Source: Molanna angustata
Taxonomy: Eukaryota; Arthropoda; Insecta; Trichoptera; Molannidae
Direction: 5' to 3'
Assembly: GCA_963576475.1 (NCBI GenBank)
Contig: OY754984.1
Location: 18,501,215-18,565,214, forward strand
DNA length: 64,000 bases
Shown: in pieces, positions 21,900 through 32,884 of the stretch
How positions within the stretch are numbered: position 1 is the first letter of the stretch
How the letters are laid out: each line of letters starts with the position of its first letter
Notes under the pieces: generated by a model
Told to the model about the DNA's origin: nothing
Databases searched by the model: none
What the model saw: only the letters and a program-made list of their open reading frames with translations
Program-made: the position numbers and the translations under genes

Positions 21900-23104
21900 T
21901 ACTTAATATTATTTTTTATATTTACTATTTTTGTAATAGTACCTTTTTTTTTTTTTTTAAATGTGTTTATGATATTTTTATTTTTTTCTTTTGTAATTCA
22001 ATGCTGTGTACTTCATTATTGTTCATGTGTGAAAAAGGCAATTTGCCGTAAATAAATAAATAAATATATGTTTGAATAAAATAGAATCCCTTTGAACACG
22101 CACTTTTGCTATACAATCTTTCTTCATTAAACTAATAAATAAATATATACCCCCATACTTGCAGCCTCTCAGAGTCGATCGATCGTAGTCTAACAATATT
22201 GAAGTAGATAGCCTGCAGTTCAAATTTGAGCACCTCTACCTTAGTATGTAGGTAATAAACTTTTTTAAAAAAATAAAACTGATCAAAAATACAAAATGAA
22301 ACTAAACATAATAACATCTACATTTATTTTTAATGTAAAATGAAACAACAGACGAAAAAGATTAAAAGCAACGAGATCATAATGAACGTCATCAAAAAAA
22401 TATATTTTCTGTTAAATATATTCTATGTTAGTTTGTTTTGAGAAAATATTGAAAGTGAGGAAAATTGAACACAATACATTTAACGAAAACCACGTCTGCG
22501 GTTCAATCCACTTCTGTCCAGAAAATCCACTCATCGTTTGGTAAAAAAAATAACGTCAAACGTCGTTCTTGTCGGAGTATTGACATCAAAACTGCGAGGA
22601 CAATCCCAGAGGGTATGTTTTGAAAAATCTAATCGTACCATCGCAGAGCTGACTCTAGAATGAATTAAATAAATGGAATCCGAATAAATAATGAAAGAAA
22701 ACCTTGCTCTCGTGCCTTTTAAACAAAAAGAATCCCACCAGCAAAAAAGGTCCAACTTACAATCAATTCTTTACTGTGGTCAAAATTAAGATGGCCGTCT
22801 TTCGCCAGATAGAAAATAACAATAACCAATCATCGGTCTGCGGTGAAAATGAACAAAAGGAAAAACGATAAACTGAATTTGTGAAAACAAAATGGCTAGA
22901 CATTGATTAAAACTAATTTGAGATAAAGCATTTTGTATAGGAGTTGTTTTAAATATTTCACTTCGTACGCAATACGACATAAACCCCTCCGATTCCTTAG
23001 CTCAATTCTCGTTCATTTTTCAATTATTGTTCTAATGAAAAGCTCTTCTGTTTTCTGATTGATACGTGACATAAGTTCAATTATGTATGAATATCATTCT
23101 GAAG
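21900..23104. other. unassigned AT-rich DNA
   Basis: No recognisable coding sequence; short frames (22023-22980) match no family. 22490-22990 is somewhat less AT-rich but shows no motif I can name. Confidence 0.5.
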
Positions 23105-23490
23105 ATGTTTGCTATTTGCATGCAAACGAGGAACATCTCAACAAACTTGAACGCCTTCAAAATGTTTGCATCCGTTTTGTCTTTAGACTAAAAAAATAAT
23201 CACATTTATCATTACCGTACTCTTCTTCATTGGCCCAAGATTCGACAACGATGTAATATGCATATCCTGTCATTATTACACAATGTCCTTTCTAATCCAA
23301 ACTTACCTCAGTATTTCAAAGAAAAATTCACTTATCCACTCCGATCTGCTGAACGTACTTTACTATAAATATGTTCTAATCCCTAGTACTGAATTTGTTA
23401 GCTCTTCATTTGAAGTACAATCATCAGGGCTATGGAATGATCTAAGTCCTGACTGTGCAATGAAAACAAGGTTTGTATTTAGAATTTAGG
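23105..23490 (+). pseudogene. Jockey-type LINE RT C-terminal relic
   Basis: Same family as 14593-15216 but badly broken: the plus strand reads HLNKLERLQNVCIRFVF then a stop, next IRQR and HILSLLHNVLSNPNLPQYFK in another frame, then PSTEFVSSSFEVQSSGLWND and LSPD. At least three frame changes. Catalytic part and 3'UTR are both missing. Confidence 0.85.
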
Positions 23491-23750
23491 TCGGACTCTG
23501 CATTCGGACTGATAAAACAACATGTGACTAGTGACAAAAGACAACTGACAATACTTTATTTTATAGAAAACATTTTATATGTTTAAAAAGGTACTTTTTA
23601 TTTCTGCCACTAGATGGCGCTACTATTATTTTGATATGAATACAATTCGGACCTTAGTCTGTACTGAAGTTTATACAATATTTTCATCGTATTTCATACT
23701 TTTTAGTGACAGTACACAATCTAGATAACAACCTGATTGATTTTATTTAA

Positions 23751-23913
23751 ATAATGTTTATGTCCTAGTAACAAGTACAATACATGTTTATACTTTCCCT
23801 AAACTAAACAAAATGCTTGTGCTATAGGTGAATGAAATCGGTCGTGGCAGGATTCGAACTCGCGACCGCTGGATTACGAACCCAGCATGCTAACCGCTCT
23901 GCCACCACCCATC
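23751..23913 (-). mobile_element. Thr-tRNA-derived SINE, family C, copy 2
   Basis: On the minus strand: TGGTGGCAGAGCGGTTAGC (A box), an anticodon arm CTGGG-TTCGTAA-TCCAG with CGT in the anticodon position (Thr), and B box GAGTTCGAATCCTGCC, then CACCTATAGCACAAGCATTT shared with 34.2 kb. Acceptor pairing is degenerate, so this is a SINE head, not a working tRNA gene. Confidence 0.88.
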
Positions 23914-24194
23914 ATTTGTAAACCTTTATATGTTTTTACATTTTGTGTGTAATATATTGATGTTGCGCCTTACAACAGTCAATCTTTATAGCTGATAGGC
24001 ATTATACGAGTTTGCCCGAATCAGGAGATCGGCATTCTTCGGGAGTTGGGAGATGGATATAAACGAGTGTCTGGGGTAAGGCCGGGGCTGGATTGATAGT
24101 GGTTTGATCGTTAATAGTGCTCTCACGTTGTGGTTCATTTTATATAACGATTATTGTACTTCTATCTCATAATATCAATTACTGTATTTTATTT

Positions 24195-24450
24195 TTTTTT
24201 ATATAAAATCTTAAACAATATGATAGACTGTTCTTATCTACTAGAAATTATAAATATTCATGTTCCCCCCCGAAATACCAGAACCAATAATACGTTCGAA
24301 ATCAATAAGTGTAACACTAATATTAGAAAAAATAACTTCATTGATAGATCATGCTATATTTTTAATAACAAACTCAAAGACGTTGATATATTTAATATCT
24401 CGCTTAAAAATTTCACCAACATCCTACGAAATAAACATACGTTCTAATTA
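24195..24450 (+). pseudogene. Jockey/CR1-like LINE coding-end relic
   Basis: The plus frame reads LYKILNNMIDCSYLLEIINI, HVPPRNTRTNNTFEI and FNNKLKDVDIFNISLKNF. This matches the final part of the ORF seen at 33.15, 47.4 and 59.4 kb (LHNILHNKIDSPYIL..., HVPSRSTRSTNTFHI). Only the last ~80 codons survive. Confidence 0.78.
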
Positions 24451-24807
24451 TTACTTTACATTCATATTATACAATAATATAAATTTTATTTCTATTTTAA
24501 TACAACATATAAAATGAATAAAAATGTACGTAGACCTCTCACACATGATTTTGTCTGTGTTTCCTACAATAGTTTGTGGTGTAAAACTTCGGTGCATACT
24601 TCTTGCAACAATATTATTACCTACATAGCATTAAATGTATACTGTATTTTATACTGACTAATGAACACAATACTGATTGGTCAGTCAGTATTAGCTTGTT
24701 TTTTGTTGCGGATGCGGATGGCTAAATGGTTAATATATCTACTCTTCCCAACTCTTTTCTTTTTTATATTTTAATATACCTGTGTTAAAAAAAATATTTT
24801 TGCAATT

Positions 24808-25072
24808 AATTCCAGTTTGTTGACTGAGAGTTCGTGATGGAATTCCATTATAACAAAATATTATTACTCAAAATAAGTAAAAACAATTATTTAACTTTTT
24901 TCCACTTGATAAATTAGTTATTCTGTATCACCATTCTATAGATGCTCTTTGAGCTGTAAATCACCATTCTGTAGATGCTCTTTGAGCGAAACGCGTCAGT
25001 GGTCAAACTAATTTATCAAGTGGAAAAAAGTTAAATAATTGTTTTTACTTATTTTGAGTAATAATATTTTGT
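24808..25072. mobile_element. palindromic element with decayed hammerhead core
   Basis: The arms CAAAATATTATTACTCAAAA ... CACTTGATAAATTAGTT (about 24852-24922) and their reverse complement (about 25006-25072) form a long near-perfect hairpin. The centre holds two direct copies of CACCATTCTRTAGATGCTC, the second continuing into GAGCGAAACGCGTC. TATTTTTGCAATT, 13 bp, lies at 24795-24807 and at 25073-25085, consistent with a target duplication. No coding capacity. Same architecture as 44207-44536 and 46444-46697. Confidence 0.82.
24963..25003 (+). ncRNA. hammerhead-like ribozyme motif, decayed
   Basis: Stem I ACCATT/AGTGGT, stem II GCTC-TTT-GAGC, GAAA, minimal stem III ACGCGT and cleavage triplet GTC are all present. 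The 5' core reads CTGTAGA instead of CTGANGA: the invariant A after CTG is T. Expected to be inactive or very weak. Confidence 0.6.
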
Positions 25073-25464
25073 TATTTTTGCAATTGTTAAATAATTTACG
25101 TACTTAGTTTAAACTATTTAAAAGAACCTTTAAAAGGTTTATAACCTGTTAATATAATTATACATACCTAATGTAAATTCATATTGTAAACTGTTGGTTC
25201 TATAAAATCAATAAAATAAAATAAAATAATAAATGTGTAAAAAGTCAACGTGTTATTTATTTCAGGTTGCCCCACTGCACCACTAACTATGATCGTAATT
25301 CGTTTATACAGCGCAGTTGTTGTTCGATGTTTAACACGTTATTCGGTGGCCTGGACATATTTCTATTGAATAAGGGAGAGTTTAGGAGAGGTGTGTGTAG
25401 TTTATTGGAATCATCCGATCCCTAATCACGTAACATAAGTATTGTATGGTGTTCGTTTCATGAT

Positions 25465-25925
25465 TACTTCACTTAATTTCATTTCTATTGTTATTTGTTT
25501 AATTGAGTATTTGTTCATTAATTTATTTATTGGTTGTTATATTTCTTGATTTATTTATTACTTCACTTAATTTCATTTCTATTGTCATTTGTTTAATTGT
25601 GTGTTTGTTCATTAATTTATTTATTGGTTGATTTATTTATTACTTCACTTAATTTCATTTCTATTGTTATTTGTTTAATTGAGTATTTGTTCATTAATTT
25701 ATTTATTGGTTGATTTATTTATTACTTCACTTAATTTCATTTCTATTGTTACTTGTTTAATTGAGTATTTGTTCATTAATTTATTTATTGGTTGTTTTAT
25801 TTCTTGATTTTTTTATTACTTCACTTAATTTCATTTCTATTGTTATTTGTTTAATTGAGTATTTGTTCATTAATTTATTTATTGCTTGATTTATTTATTG
25901 ATTTGTTTAATTATTTATTTATTTA
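25465..25925 (+). repeat. ~82-94-bp minisatellite, five units
   Basis: Each unit starts ACTTCACTTAATTTCATTTC, passes TTGTTTAATTGAGTATTTG and ends in TTTATTTATT. The first and fourth units have an extra TTATATTTCTTG/TTTTATTTCTTG stretch. Confidence 0.85.
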
Positions 25926-26761
25926 TTCAATGATTAAATGATTCTTACCTAGTTATAAAAATGATTAATATTCGGTAATGTCTGGAGTCTTCACTGGTCT
26001 ATATGCTGGTAACTCATTTTTTTTGTATATATTATATGAAGTTGAATGTTTGTACTCTGTAAAACGAAATGAAATAAAATAAAATATGTCATTTAAAAGT
26101 AACATATATTAAAATATGTAAAAGCATAACTTTATGCTGTATGTGTAACTGAAACTGTAAGTTGGAAGAAATTCTCATTTGGAAATGTCGCCACTACACA
26201 GCATGTGAGGAAATTTTAAAATAAATATAAAAGGTAGGTACCGTCTTGCAAATTCAATTTCAATTTGGCCCTAATACCAAGACAATGGGGATAAACTTTG
26301 GGTGCTAAATTACTTAAAATAATCAAGGTGAAGACTGTAAGATATTAATAGATTTCTAATGAGCTTAATATCATAGTAAATACGTCGGACCCGTGTTTCA
26401 GAAACGATATATTTTACGTAACTATCAAGAAACCGGTTGGTTTAGTTACAAAATATTCCTTAATGGACATAAATCTTACAAGATAAAACATATTAGAAGA
26501 AAATATTCTCTGATTTTTCACAATGAATAAAAATATCTGGTGAGATGGGCTATTATTAAATATAATATATATGGTTTGAAATTCTATTCAGTTTTAAAAA
26601 ATATTTTAACATAAATTTTTCAAATTCAAAAATTTTACATAAATTTTTCATAATTTTTTTTGAGTGTATACTATGAGTTTGGTCGTAATTTTTTTGTGTA
26701 TATCGGTATAATATTCAATTTTATTCTTTAAGTTCGATCAGCTTCATATTTATATAATATT
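25926..26761. other. AT-rich DNA, repeat scrap near the right end
   Basis: No gene. 26660-26760 (GAGTTTGGTCGTAATTTTT, GATCAGCTTCATATTTATAT) is related to the repeat at 390-440. Confidence 0.45.
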
Positions 26762-27140
26762 TTACGAAATATATTTTTTTAAAGTGTGATCCTTTTGCCT
26801 CAAAAGCAACGTTCCCTCTTTTGCCTCACAAGCAATTTTTCTATTGTGTGTGCGGATCTTCGACGCATCTGTGCAGTGGCGGTGCGATAAATTTACACCA
26901 AACACCCGATCTTTCCACTTAACTCTATCGTCCGCCAGTCTCTTCATCTCTTTGTAACTGCTACAGCGCACATCACCGATTATCTGGTCTATATGGTTGT
27001 TTCTGGGGCGGCCTATACAGTTGCCCCCATCAATCATTCCTTCGACGATGATAAAAAGCAGGCCTGGGTGCCGGATGTTGTGGCCTATCCAAGTTGATCT
27101 CTGATGGGCAATTCTTTTCATAAGTTGCCTTGTCTCCCCA
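26762..27140 (-). pseudogene. RTE-like LINE C-terminal fragment, second family
   Basis: The minus frame reads STWIGHNIRHPGLLFIIVEG, GRPRNNHIDQIIGDV and SYKEMKRLADDRVKWKD. The pattern 'W.GH..RH..LL..I.EG...G....GRPR....' followed by 'LA.DR..W' is the distal C-terminus of RTE/endonuclease-RT proteins. It differs from the 60.8-kb family but resembles the piece at 29.7 kb. The RT domain is absent; 5'-truncated near 27140. Confidence 0.82.
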
Positions 27141-27720
27141 AGCCTGTTAAGTACTAAATTTATATTTATTGAATCTTAAATTTAATACTAAAATTACCCT
27201 GTATTAAATAATAAAAATTACGCCGATCTTACATGCGCGAAATCTTTGTTTGATGATGCCAGATAATGCCTATCATTTCCCAAAAGCGCTTCTCATTCGA
27301 CCCAATAAGTCGTAACTCGGGAGTTCAATATGTACATTCATCGTGAAGGAAGAGAAGTTTATAAAACAATAGATTTAAAGTTTAACCCACAATAATAATA
27401 ATTCATTCCACTGTGTCTGCCTCGACATCCGCCGATCACGGTTCTACTCCGCTTCCCTTTGTTTTTTAATTAAACGCCCCACGGAATGGGTAGTGATTCA
27501 AGTAGACTTTGAATAATTTAAGGCTAGACTTGTTTTCTTCTTCTTTTTGTCTATTGTTCTTCTTCACATCATCGACAGGGCCATTAAACGAGATGAAAAA
27601 AGTTTCCCGAAACAGCCGCTATACCGAGAGCGCCATCTACGAGAGAGTGTTCAAAGACAATTAAACAAATCGAAACGCTACAGTGGTGACATCTTTATTT
27701 GAAATACGATATTTTCAAGG
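27141..27720. other. unassigned DNA
   Basis: No coding or repeat signal recognised; a CTTCTTCTTTTTG patch near 27540 may be another LINE tail scrap. Confidence 0.4.
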
Positions 27721-27933
27721 ACCGCCATGGCACAGTTGGTAAGCCGTTTGGTTTCTGTGCGGGCGTCTTGGGTTCGATTCCCAGCAGAGGAGAAATTTAT
27801 TTAAATTTATTTCTCACGCAAATATTGCTTCTCTGGGCTGGAAACACTGGTTAGCTAGAAGAAATTTCCATACGACAATAAACCCGCCACTTGCGCAGGG
27901 TGCATGGAAGTGTTCATTATTATTATTATTATT
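27721..27933 (+). mobile_element. tRNA-derived SINE, family A, copy 2 (full head)
   Basis: Starts ACCGCCATGGCACAGTTGG, B box GGGTTCGATTCCCAGC, body AAATTTATTTCTCACGCAAA and CCACTTGCGCAGGGTGCAT, tail (ATT)n. Close to copy 1 at 13335-13550 and complete from tRNA-like head to tail. Confidence 0.9.
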
Positions 27934-27939
27934 CATTGT

Positions 27940-28200
27940 ATTTTAACTCAATAGTTATCTGTCCAGATTTATTAAATAAAATTAATTTCCATGCGCCGTT
28001 GCGAAATGGCGGGTTGAACAACTTGTTCATCGTTCTTCGAAGCAACACCAATTCAAAAGGGCATGTCATTTCTATAATGTCAATCTCTCGGGTAGTATCA
28101 CATTCTAATATATTCACAGCTAGTAATGACTGTTTCAAATACCCTCTATGTTAATGCATAGCGGAGTAAATTTGTGTATAGTAATAAATAATATTTTTAA
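27940..28200 (+). pseudogene. Jockey/CR1-like LINE coding end and 3'UTR start
   Basis: The plus frame reads PDLLNKINFHAPLRNGGLNN then SHSNIFTASNDCFKYPLC-stop, matching the terminal block of Jockey/CR1-type ORFs. The downstream ATGCATAGCGGAGTAAATTT recurs at 57420-57440, where only the 3'UTR was inserted. Confidence 0.72.
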
Positions 28201-28248
28201 TTTATGTACTTATTTTATTTTTTTCTTTTTATTTTATACCATATTGTC

Positions 28249-28476
28249 GGCCTTCGTGGCTTGAGTTGGTTAGATATCTGACTGCTGAGCCAAAGGTCCC
28301 GGGTTCGATTCCCGGTGGAGACACAGTTTTTAATTGTGTTTTCAGTCTGGATCTGTGAGACGATTAATATCGTAAGTCTCCAGAATGTGGCAACTTGTTA
28401 TTGGGTGCGTGTTAAATAATATTTGACATAGTACCTGTTAGTTTCCCGAGAAACAATATTAAATAAATAAATAAAT
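28249..28476 (+). mobile_element. tRNA-derived SINE, family B
   Basis: Head GGCCTTCGTGGCTTGAGTTGG (A box), GCTGAGCCAAAGGTCCC, B box GGGTTCGATTCCCGG, then a non-tRNA body with GTCTGGATCTGTGAGACG and TCTCCAGAATGTGGCAACTT, ending (AAAT)n. One copy in the window. A SINE head rather than a tRNA gene, because the body follows directly and acceptor pairing is poor. Confidence 0.88.
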
Positions 28477-28609
28477 AGTAGTAACAACTTCAATCCTCCT
28501 CCCATCCTTTTTCTTTGAATTTCTTCCCGTCACATGCAAACATAACAATATTTTTATTTATTTTTTATTGTAATTTTTTATTTATTTTATTTTATTTTAT
28601 AACGAACAC

Positions 28610-28853
28610 AACATTAGATAGTTTGATTACATGGATTAATAATATATATATGTATAAAATACATCAATTATCTAAATCTAATGTCAGTTACATACATGTG
28701 TCAAATACATTTTTGTTTGTGTGTGTAGTGTAAGTAGTAAAGTATTTTAATTATTTATGTATTTAATTATTATTTCACTTATGTAAGAGAGAGGGTGTGT
28801 ATATTTATGTGTGTGTGTGTGTGTGTGAGGGTGTGTGTGTGTGTGTGTGTGTG

Positions 28854-28890
<37 letters not shown>

Positions 28891-28991
28891 GTGTGTGTGT
28901 GTGTGTGTGTAGTGTAAGTAGTACAGTATTTTAATTATTTATGTATTTAATTATTATTTCACTTATGTAAGAGAGAGGGTGTGTATATTTA

Positions 28992-29056
<65 letters not shown>

Positions 29057-29185
29057 GTGTGTGTGTGTGTGTGTGTAGTGTAAGTAGTACAGTATTTTAA
29101 TTATTTATGTATTTAATTATTATTTCACTTATGTAAGAGAGAGGGTGTGTATATTTATGTGTGTGTGTGTGTGTGTGAGGGTGTG

Positions 29186-29225
<40 letters not shown>

Positions 29226-29321
29226 AGGGTGTGTGTGTGTGTAGTGTAAGTAGTACAGTATTTTAATTATTTATGTATTTAATTATTATTTCACTTATGT
29301 AAGAGAGAGGGTGTGTATATT

Positions 29322-29406
<85 letters not shown>

Positions 29407-29425
29407 GTGTGTGTGTGTGTGTGTG
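28610..29425 (+). repeat. GT-rich minisatellite of ~165-190-bp units
   Basis: Four units, each TAGTGTAAGTAGTACAGTAT, TTTCACTTATGTAAGAGAGA, GGGTGTGTATATTTATG, then variable (GT)n with GAGGGTG breaks. Units start near 28728, 28909, 29077 and 29242. A single-unit paralogue with the same lead-in (TTAGATAGTTTGATTACATG) is at 46370-46850, where it was hit by a hammerhead element. Confidence 0.88.
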
Positions 29426-29664
29426 TTTAAAAGAGAGTATGTGGACTTTACTTTGTGAATGATGGGCCATGGTTATCTATCGTTTTCTAAGTTATCTATT
29501 TGGGATATGTGTATCTATTTGGTAATGTGATTGTTAGTTGAATTGATAATATCATAATCTGAGGAAAAAGAAATTGTTTTTTTTTATTATTTTATAGTGT
29601 ATGATTTTTTATACATATTTTATAAGACTATGTCTAATGTAAATAAATGAATATACATATAAGA
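29426..29664. other. AT-rich DNA, no gene
   Basis: Nothing recognised apart from short T runs. Confidence 0.5.
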
Positions 29665-29984
29665 GCAATTCTCTACTTCTTCGCGTGTCCTATCGGGTTC
29701 CTCTGATATTGACGATCACCTGAGAGAAACTCTCACATGTGCGGCGCGGAATAGGTCGTACACACGCCTCATTTCGGTCCACCCCCGAATGCTTCGGAGT
29801 CAGGATGGCTGCTTCCTGCGGACAGTCCTCTACGGCCCTCAATTTTTCCCTTAGTGATCAACTGACGGACCCAGTATTTCTCGCCTCTCATTATGTAATC
29901 AAAATTTTGGAGTCTTACGGAGCTTGACTGTTGTGAACTCTTATATAAGTCTGTAAGTATTGACTCTACGCAAGACTTCAACAT
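29665..29984 (-). pseudogene. RTE-like LINE C-terminal fragment
   Basis: The minus frame reads VRLQNFDYIMRGEKYWVRQL followed by KGKIEGRRGL and then runs out of similarity. 'IMRGEKY...QLI..GKIEGRRG.G' is a common motif of RTE-like insect LINE C-termini. A 3' piece with GACGATCACCTGAGAGAAAC at 29715 matches 38750-38840. Truncated both sides. Confidence 0.72.
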
Positions 29985-30190
29985 AATAGCAGTAATGTTG
30001 CTTTTTTATTATTTTCTTAAAACGGCATAGTTTCGCATCTACTACATTTTTGGTATGTGTAAGAAAAAAACAATTTATTGTATAAAATGAATATTTCATT
30101 TTTTGCATTATCTTTACGCCTGGATTTTTGCAATTGGTATAGCATGAAATTTTAAAATTATAGAAACATTGAAACATTAAGATAACATGT

Positions 30191-30329
30191 AATAATAATA
30201 AACACTTCCTTGCACCCTGCGCAAGTGGCGAGTTTATTTCCAAATGACAATTTCTTCCAACTAATCGGTGTTCAGCCTAGAGACGCAGTATTTGCTTGAG
30301 AAATGAATTTAAATAAATTCCTGCTCTGC
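30191..30329 (-). mobile_element. SINE family A, copy 4 (headless)
   Basis: ACACTTCCTTGCACCCTGCG, CAATTTCTTCCAACTAATCG and GAAATGAATTTAAATAAATT are the body of family A in reverse orientation; the tRNA head is missing beyond 30329, where a different SINE-like fragment starts. Confidence 0.85.
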
Positions 30330-30334
30330 TTCAT

Positions 30335-30450
30335 TTTCAGTTGAGACGAGTGTGTGCTGGTGGGATATACGAATGTGCCGTCCTTCCTTTTATAAGATAA
30401 TATTTACTCGCACATCTGTCGCTGGTTACCTCACATTGTTAGATTATTCC
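30335..30450 (+). mobile_element. RTE-tailed SINE-like element D, right-half fragment
   Basis: TTGAGACGAGTGTGTGCTGG, CCTTTTATAAGATAATATTT and TCGCTGGTTACCTCACATTG are diverged versions of the right half of the element at 59879-60180. The terminal CGTGATGGTATG is not preserved. Confidence 0.7.
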
Positions 30451-30588
30451 ATAATGCAATGGAAGGTACCTACATATATTATGTAATTTCTTAATCGTTT
30501 CTAAGAAGTTACAGCCTGTTACATGATTAACCAACAGTAAGCCTACCATTCATCTACTACGCGTAATGCTCAAAAGTCTATAAATATA

Positions 30589-30600
30589 AAGTGAAAGACT
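30589..30600. repeat. 12-bp target-site duplication, left copy
   Basis: AAGTGAAAGACT, repeated exactly at 32885-32896 on the other side of the I-like LINE. The next base differs on either side, so the duplication is 12 bp. Confidence 0.95.
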
Positions 30601-32884
30601 TTTTTTTTTTTTTTTGCGGGTGGCAGTTCTTGAGGAGAACACACTTAGGCCGATTGGCCCTTTGTGATACCACATTGGGGCTGTCCTCCCACTCACTCAT
30701 CCCCCTTGAACCAGCCTGAGCGGCAAATGAATGTCATAATGTCTGCAATGTCGGCCGACGCTATGTCAATTAAATCATCATAGAAGAAACTTCCCAAGGA
30801 GCTTCTCCTAATTCTAGAGAGAGCAGGACAGTGACAGAGGAAGTGGACCACCGTCTCCTCCTCCTCCTCGTCTTGGCATGCTCTGCAGTAATCGTATGCC
30901 TCCAGCCCTAGCCTTCTGGCATGCTTTCCTATAACCCAGTGTCCCGTTAATACTGATATGACTCTGGCGAGTGAGTCTCTTCTGAACGAGAGTATTTCTC
31001 TGGTTCTTCTGAGATCATATTTTGGCCATGTTTGTCTGGCAATGGAGCATGTGCTCTCCTCAGACCACCTTTGGTCAGCACAAGCAATAATTTTCTCACT
31101 GACCCGGAGTTTACATGTTGCCATGGGGACTCCAGGTCTGTGTTTGATATTGTCTAGAGATAACAGGGTACCTGCTCTGGCAAGTTCGTCTGCCCTACAA
31201 TTCCCCGCTATATTACTGTGACCCGGCACCCACATGATTTGTAGATTGAACCGTTCCGCTGCCCCATTTAAGATGTTGCGGCAGTTCAGGGCCACTCTAG
31301 AAGTAGTACTTACGCCTTTTAAGGCTTTAATAGCCGCTTGGCTGTCTGTGAGAATACGGACAATGCTGTTTGATACTGCATTGCCTTGTATCCATTCTAC
31401 TGCTTCCTGGATTGCCAAGATCTCTGCTTGAAAAACACTACAGTGGTCCGGCAACCTGAAAGAAATGTTAATATTTAATTGCTCCGAAAAGACTCCTCCG
31501 CCCACCTTACCTTCCAGTTTTGACCCATCAGTGAAAAACACCTGAGCTTCATCGTGACGGATTAGATTCTCCTTCCACATTTCCCGCGAGGGGATTTCGG
31601 TTGAGAAACTGTTCTCGAAGAAAGGCTTGGGAATGACATAGTCGATACCTTCGGATGGCTTTTTGAACTCCTGAAGAACCATGGAGTGTCCAATGTGTGT
31701 CTCCCTCCAAGGGTTGACACAATTCATTCTTATGGCAGCTTTCGTTGCCATTTGTTTTCCTAGGAGGTCAAGCGGCATCAGATGCAGGATGGTGTCAAGG
31801 GCTTTTGATGGTGTAGTTCTCAGACAGCCAGTGGTTGTCACTTCTGCTAGTCTTTGAACTTTTGCCAGCTCTTTTAGGCGCACTCCTTTTTTCAAGCAGT
31901 GCCACCATACCACCACTCCGTACATCATGACTGGCCTTATGACCGCCTTGTACATCCAGTGGGTTATCTTGGGGTGTAGTCCCCATCGTTTTCCCACGAT
32001 CTTTCTGCAGGTGTACAGTGCATTTGTAGCTTTCCGTACTCTTTCCTGCGTGTTAGGCTTCCAGCTCAGTTTTCTATCCAGGATCAGACCTAGGTATTTA
32101 GCTTGAGCTGAGATCTCTAATGTCACCCCTTCTAGGGTTGGCAATGTAAATGCCGGGATTACCCGTTTATTTGTAAAGAGGATCAACTCTGTTTTCTTTG
32201 GGTTCACTCCCAACCCACTATTAATACACCACTGAGTTATCCTGTCTAGTGCCCTCTGTAAGAGAGATGAGAGTATGTTGAGGATCTTACCGGACACCGC
32301 TTTGGCGAGATCATCTGCATAAGCGATTACTCCGACCCCGGTGTCGTCTAACTCCATCAACAGTTTATTTAGGGCTAGATTCCATAAAAGAGGTGATAGA
32401 ACGCCTCCTTGGGGTGTTCCCTTCACCGGGTATCTTTTTATCTTTGAGCCCCCAAGTTCTGAGTTTATAACTCTATTTCTCAACATATTGTCGATAAATT
32501 CTATGAGCGAAGTCTCTATCCCCAATTTCCTCAGAGACTGAGTCATTGTTTCATATTTAATGTTATTAAAGGCTCCTTCTATGTCTAGGAAGGAGACCAG
32601 TGTGTACTCTTTATACTTCATCGATTTCTCGATTCTGTGTATCAGGGTGTGTAATGCTGTTTCTACAGATTTCCCTTTGCTGTACGCATGTTGAGACTCT
32701 GACCACTTTGAAGGTTCTATTTTACCCCTTATTCTGGTTTCTATGAGTCTTTCTAGCGTTTTAAGGACAAACGAGGATAGACTGATTGGTCTGAAATCCT
32801 TGGATGTATTATTAGATGTTCTTCCACCTTTGGGTATGAACACCACTTTTACTTCTCTCCATAATTTGGGGGTATAACAGAGTT
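30601..32884 (-). mobile_element. I-like LINE, 5'-truncated insertion
   Basis: A clean 2.28-kb insertion: 12-bp target duplication, a 15-base T run on the plus strand (poly(A) of the element) at 30601-30615, about 77 bp of 3'UTR, then one long ORF running to the truncated 5' edge near 32880. The ORF frame extends past its first Met to a stop close to the junction, so the start belongs to the break and not to the element. Confidence 0.95.
30693..32846 (-). CDS. reverse transcriptase-RNase H polyprotein (partial), I-like LINE
   Basis: 717 uninterrupted codons, the longest frame here. RT: VVFIPKGG near the start, FRPISLSSFVLKTLERLI (residues 18-35), catalytic LDIEGAF (D88), GTPQGGVLSPLLWN (143-156) and IAYADDLA (174-181). 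Thumb: KYLGLILDRKLSWKPN and RPVMMYGVVVWW. RNase H (about 436-560): D440 in FFTDGSK, E475 in FQAEILAIQEA, D501 in LTDSQAA and D553 in NCRADELA, with WVPGHSNIAGN before it, so all four acidic residues are present. C-terminus: CRAC-x10-H-x4-C zinc knuckle (C654, C657, H668, C673). RT plus RNase H on one protein fits the I group (I, Loa or relatives). Endonuclease and ORF1 are lost by truncation. Catalytic residues are intact but the copy cannot be autonomous. Recent insertion is inferred from the unbroken frame. Confidence 0.95.
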   Translation of the reverse strand: MVFIPKGGRTSNNTSKDFRPISLSSFVLKTLERLIETRIRGKIEPSKWSESQHAYSKGKSVETALHTLIHRIEKSMKYKEYTLVSFLDIEGAFNNIKYETMTQSLRKLGIETSLIEFIDNMLRNRVINSELGGSKIKRYPVKGTPQGGVLSPLLWNLALNKLLMELDDTGVGVIAYADDLAKAVSGKILNILSSLLQRALDRITQWCINSGLGVNPKKTELILFTNKRVIPAFTLPTLEGVTLEISAQAKYLGLILDRKLSWKPNTQERVRKATNALYTCRKIVGKRWGLHPKITHWMYKAVIRPVMMYGVVVWWHCLKKGVRLKELAKVQRLAEVTTTGCLRTTPSKALDTILHLMPLDLLGKQMATKAAIRMNCVNPWRETHIGHSMVLQEFKKPSEGIDYVIPKPFFENSFSTEIPSREMWKENLIRHDEAQVFFTDGSKLEGKVGGGVFSEQLNINISFRLPDHCSVFQAEILAIQEAVEWIQGNAVSNSIVRILTDSQAAIKALKGVSTTSRVALNCRNILNGAAERFNLQIMWVPGHSNIAGNCRADELARAGTLLSLDNIKHRPGVPMATCKLRVSEKIIACADQRWSEESTCSIARQTWPKYDLRRTREILSFRRDSLARVISVLTGHWVIGKHARRLGLEAYDYCRACQDEEEEETVVHFLCHCPALSRIRRSSLGSFFYDDLIDIASADIADIMTFICRSGWFKGDE

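Noticed and set aside
28249..28325. functional tRNA gene
   Set aside because: A and B boxes are present but the acceptor stem does not close and a SINE body with an (AAAT)n tail follows.
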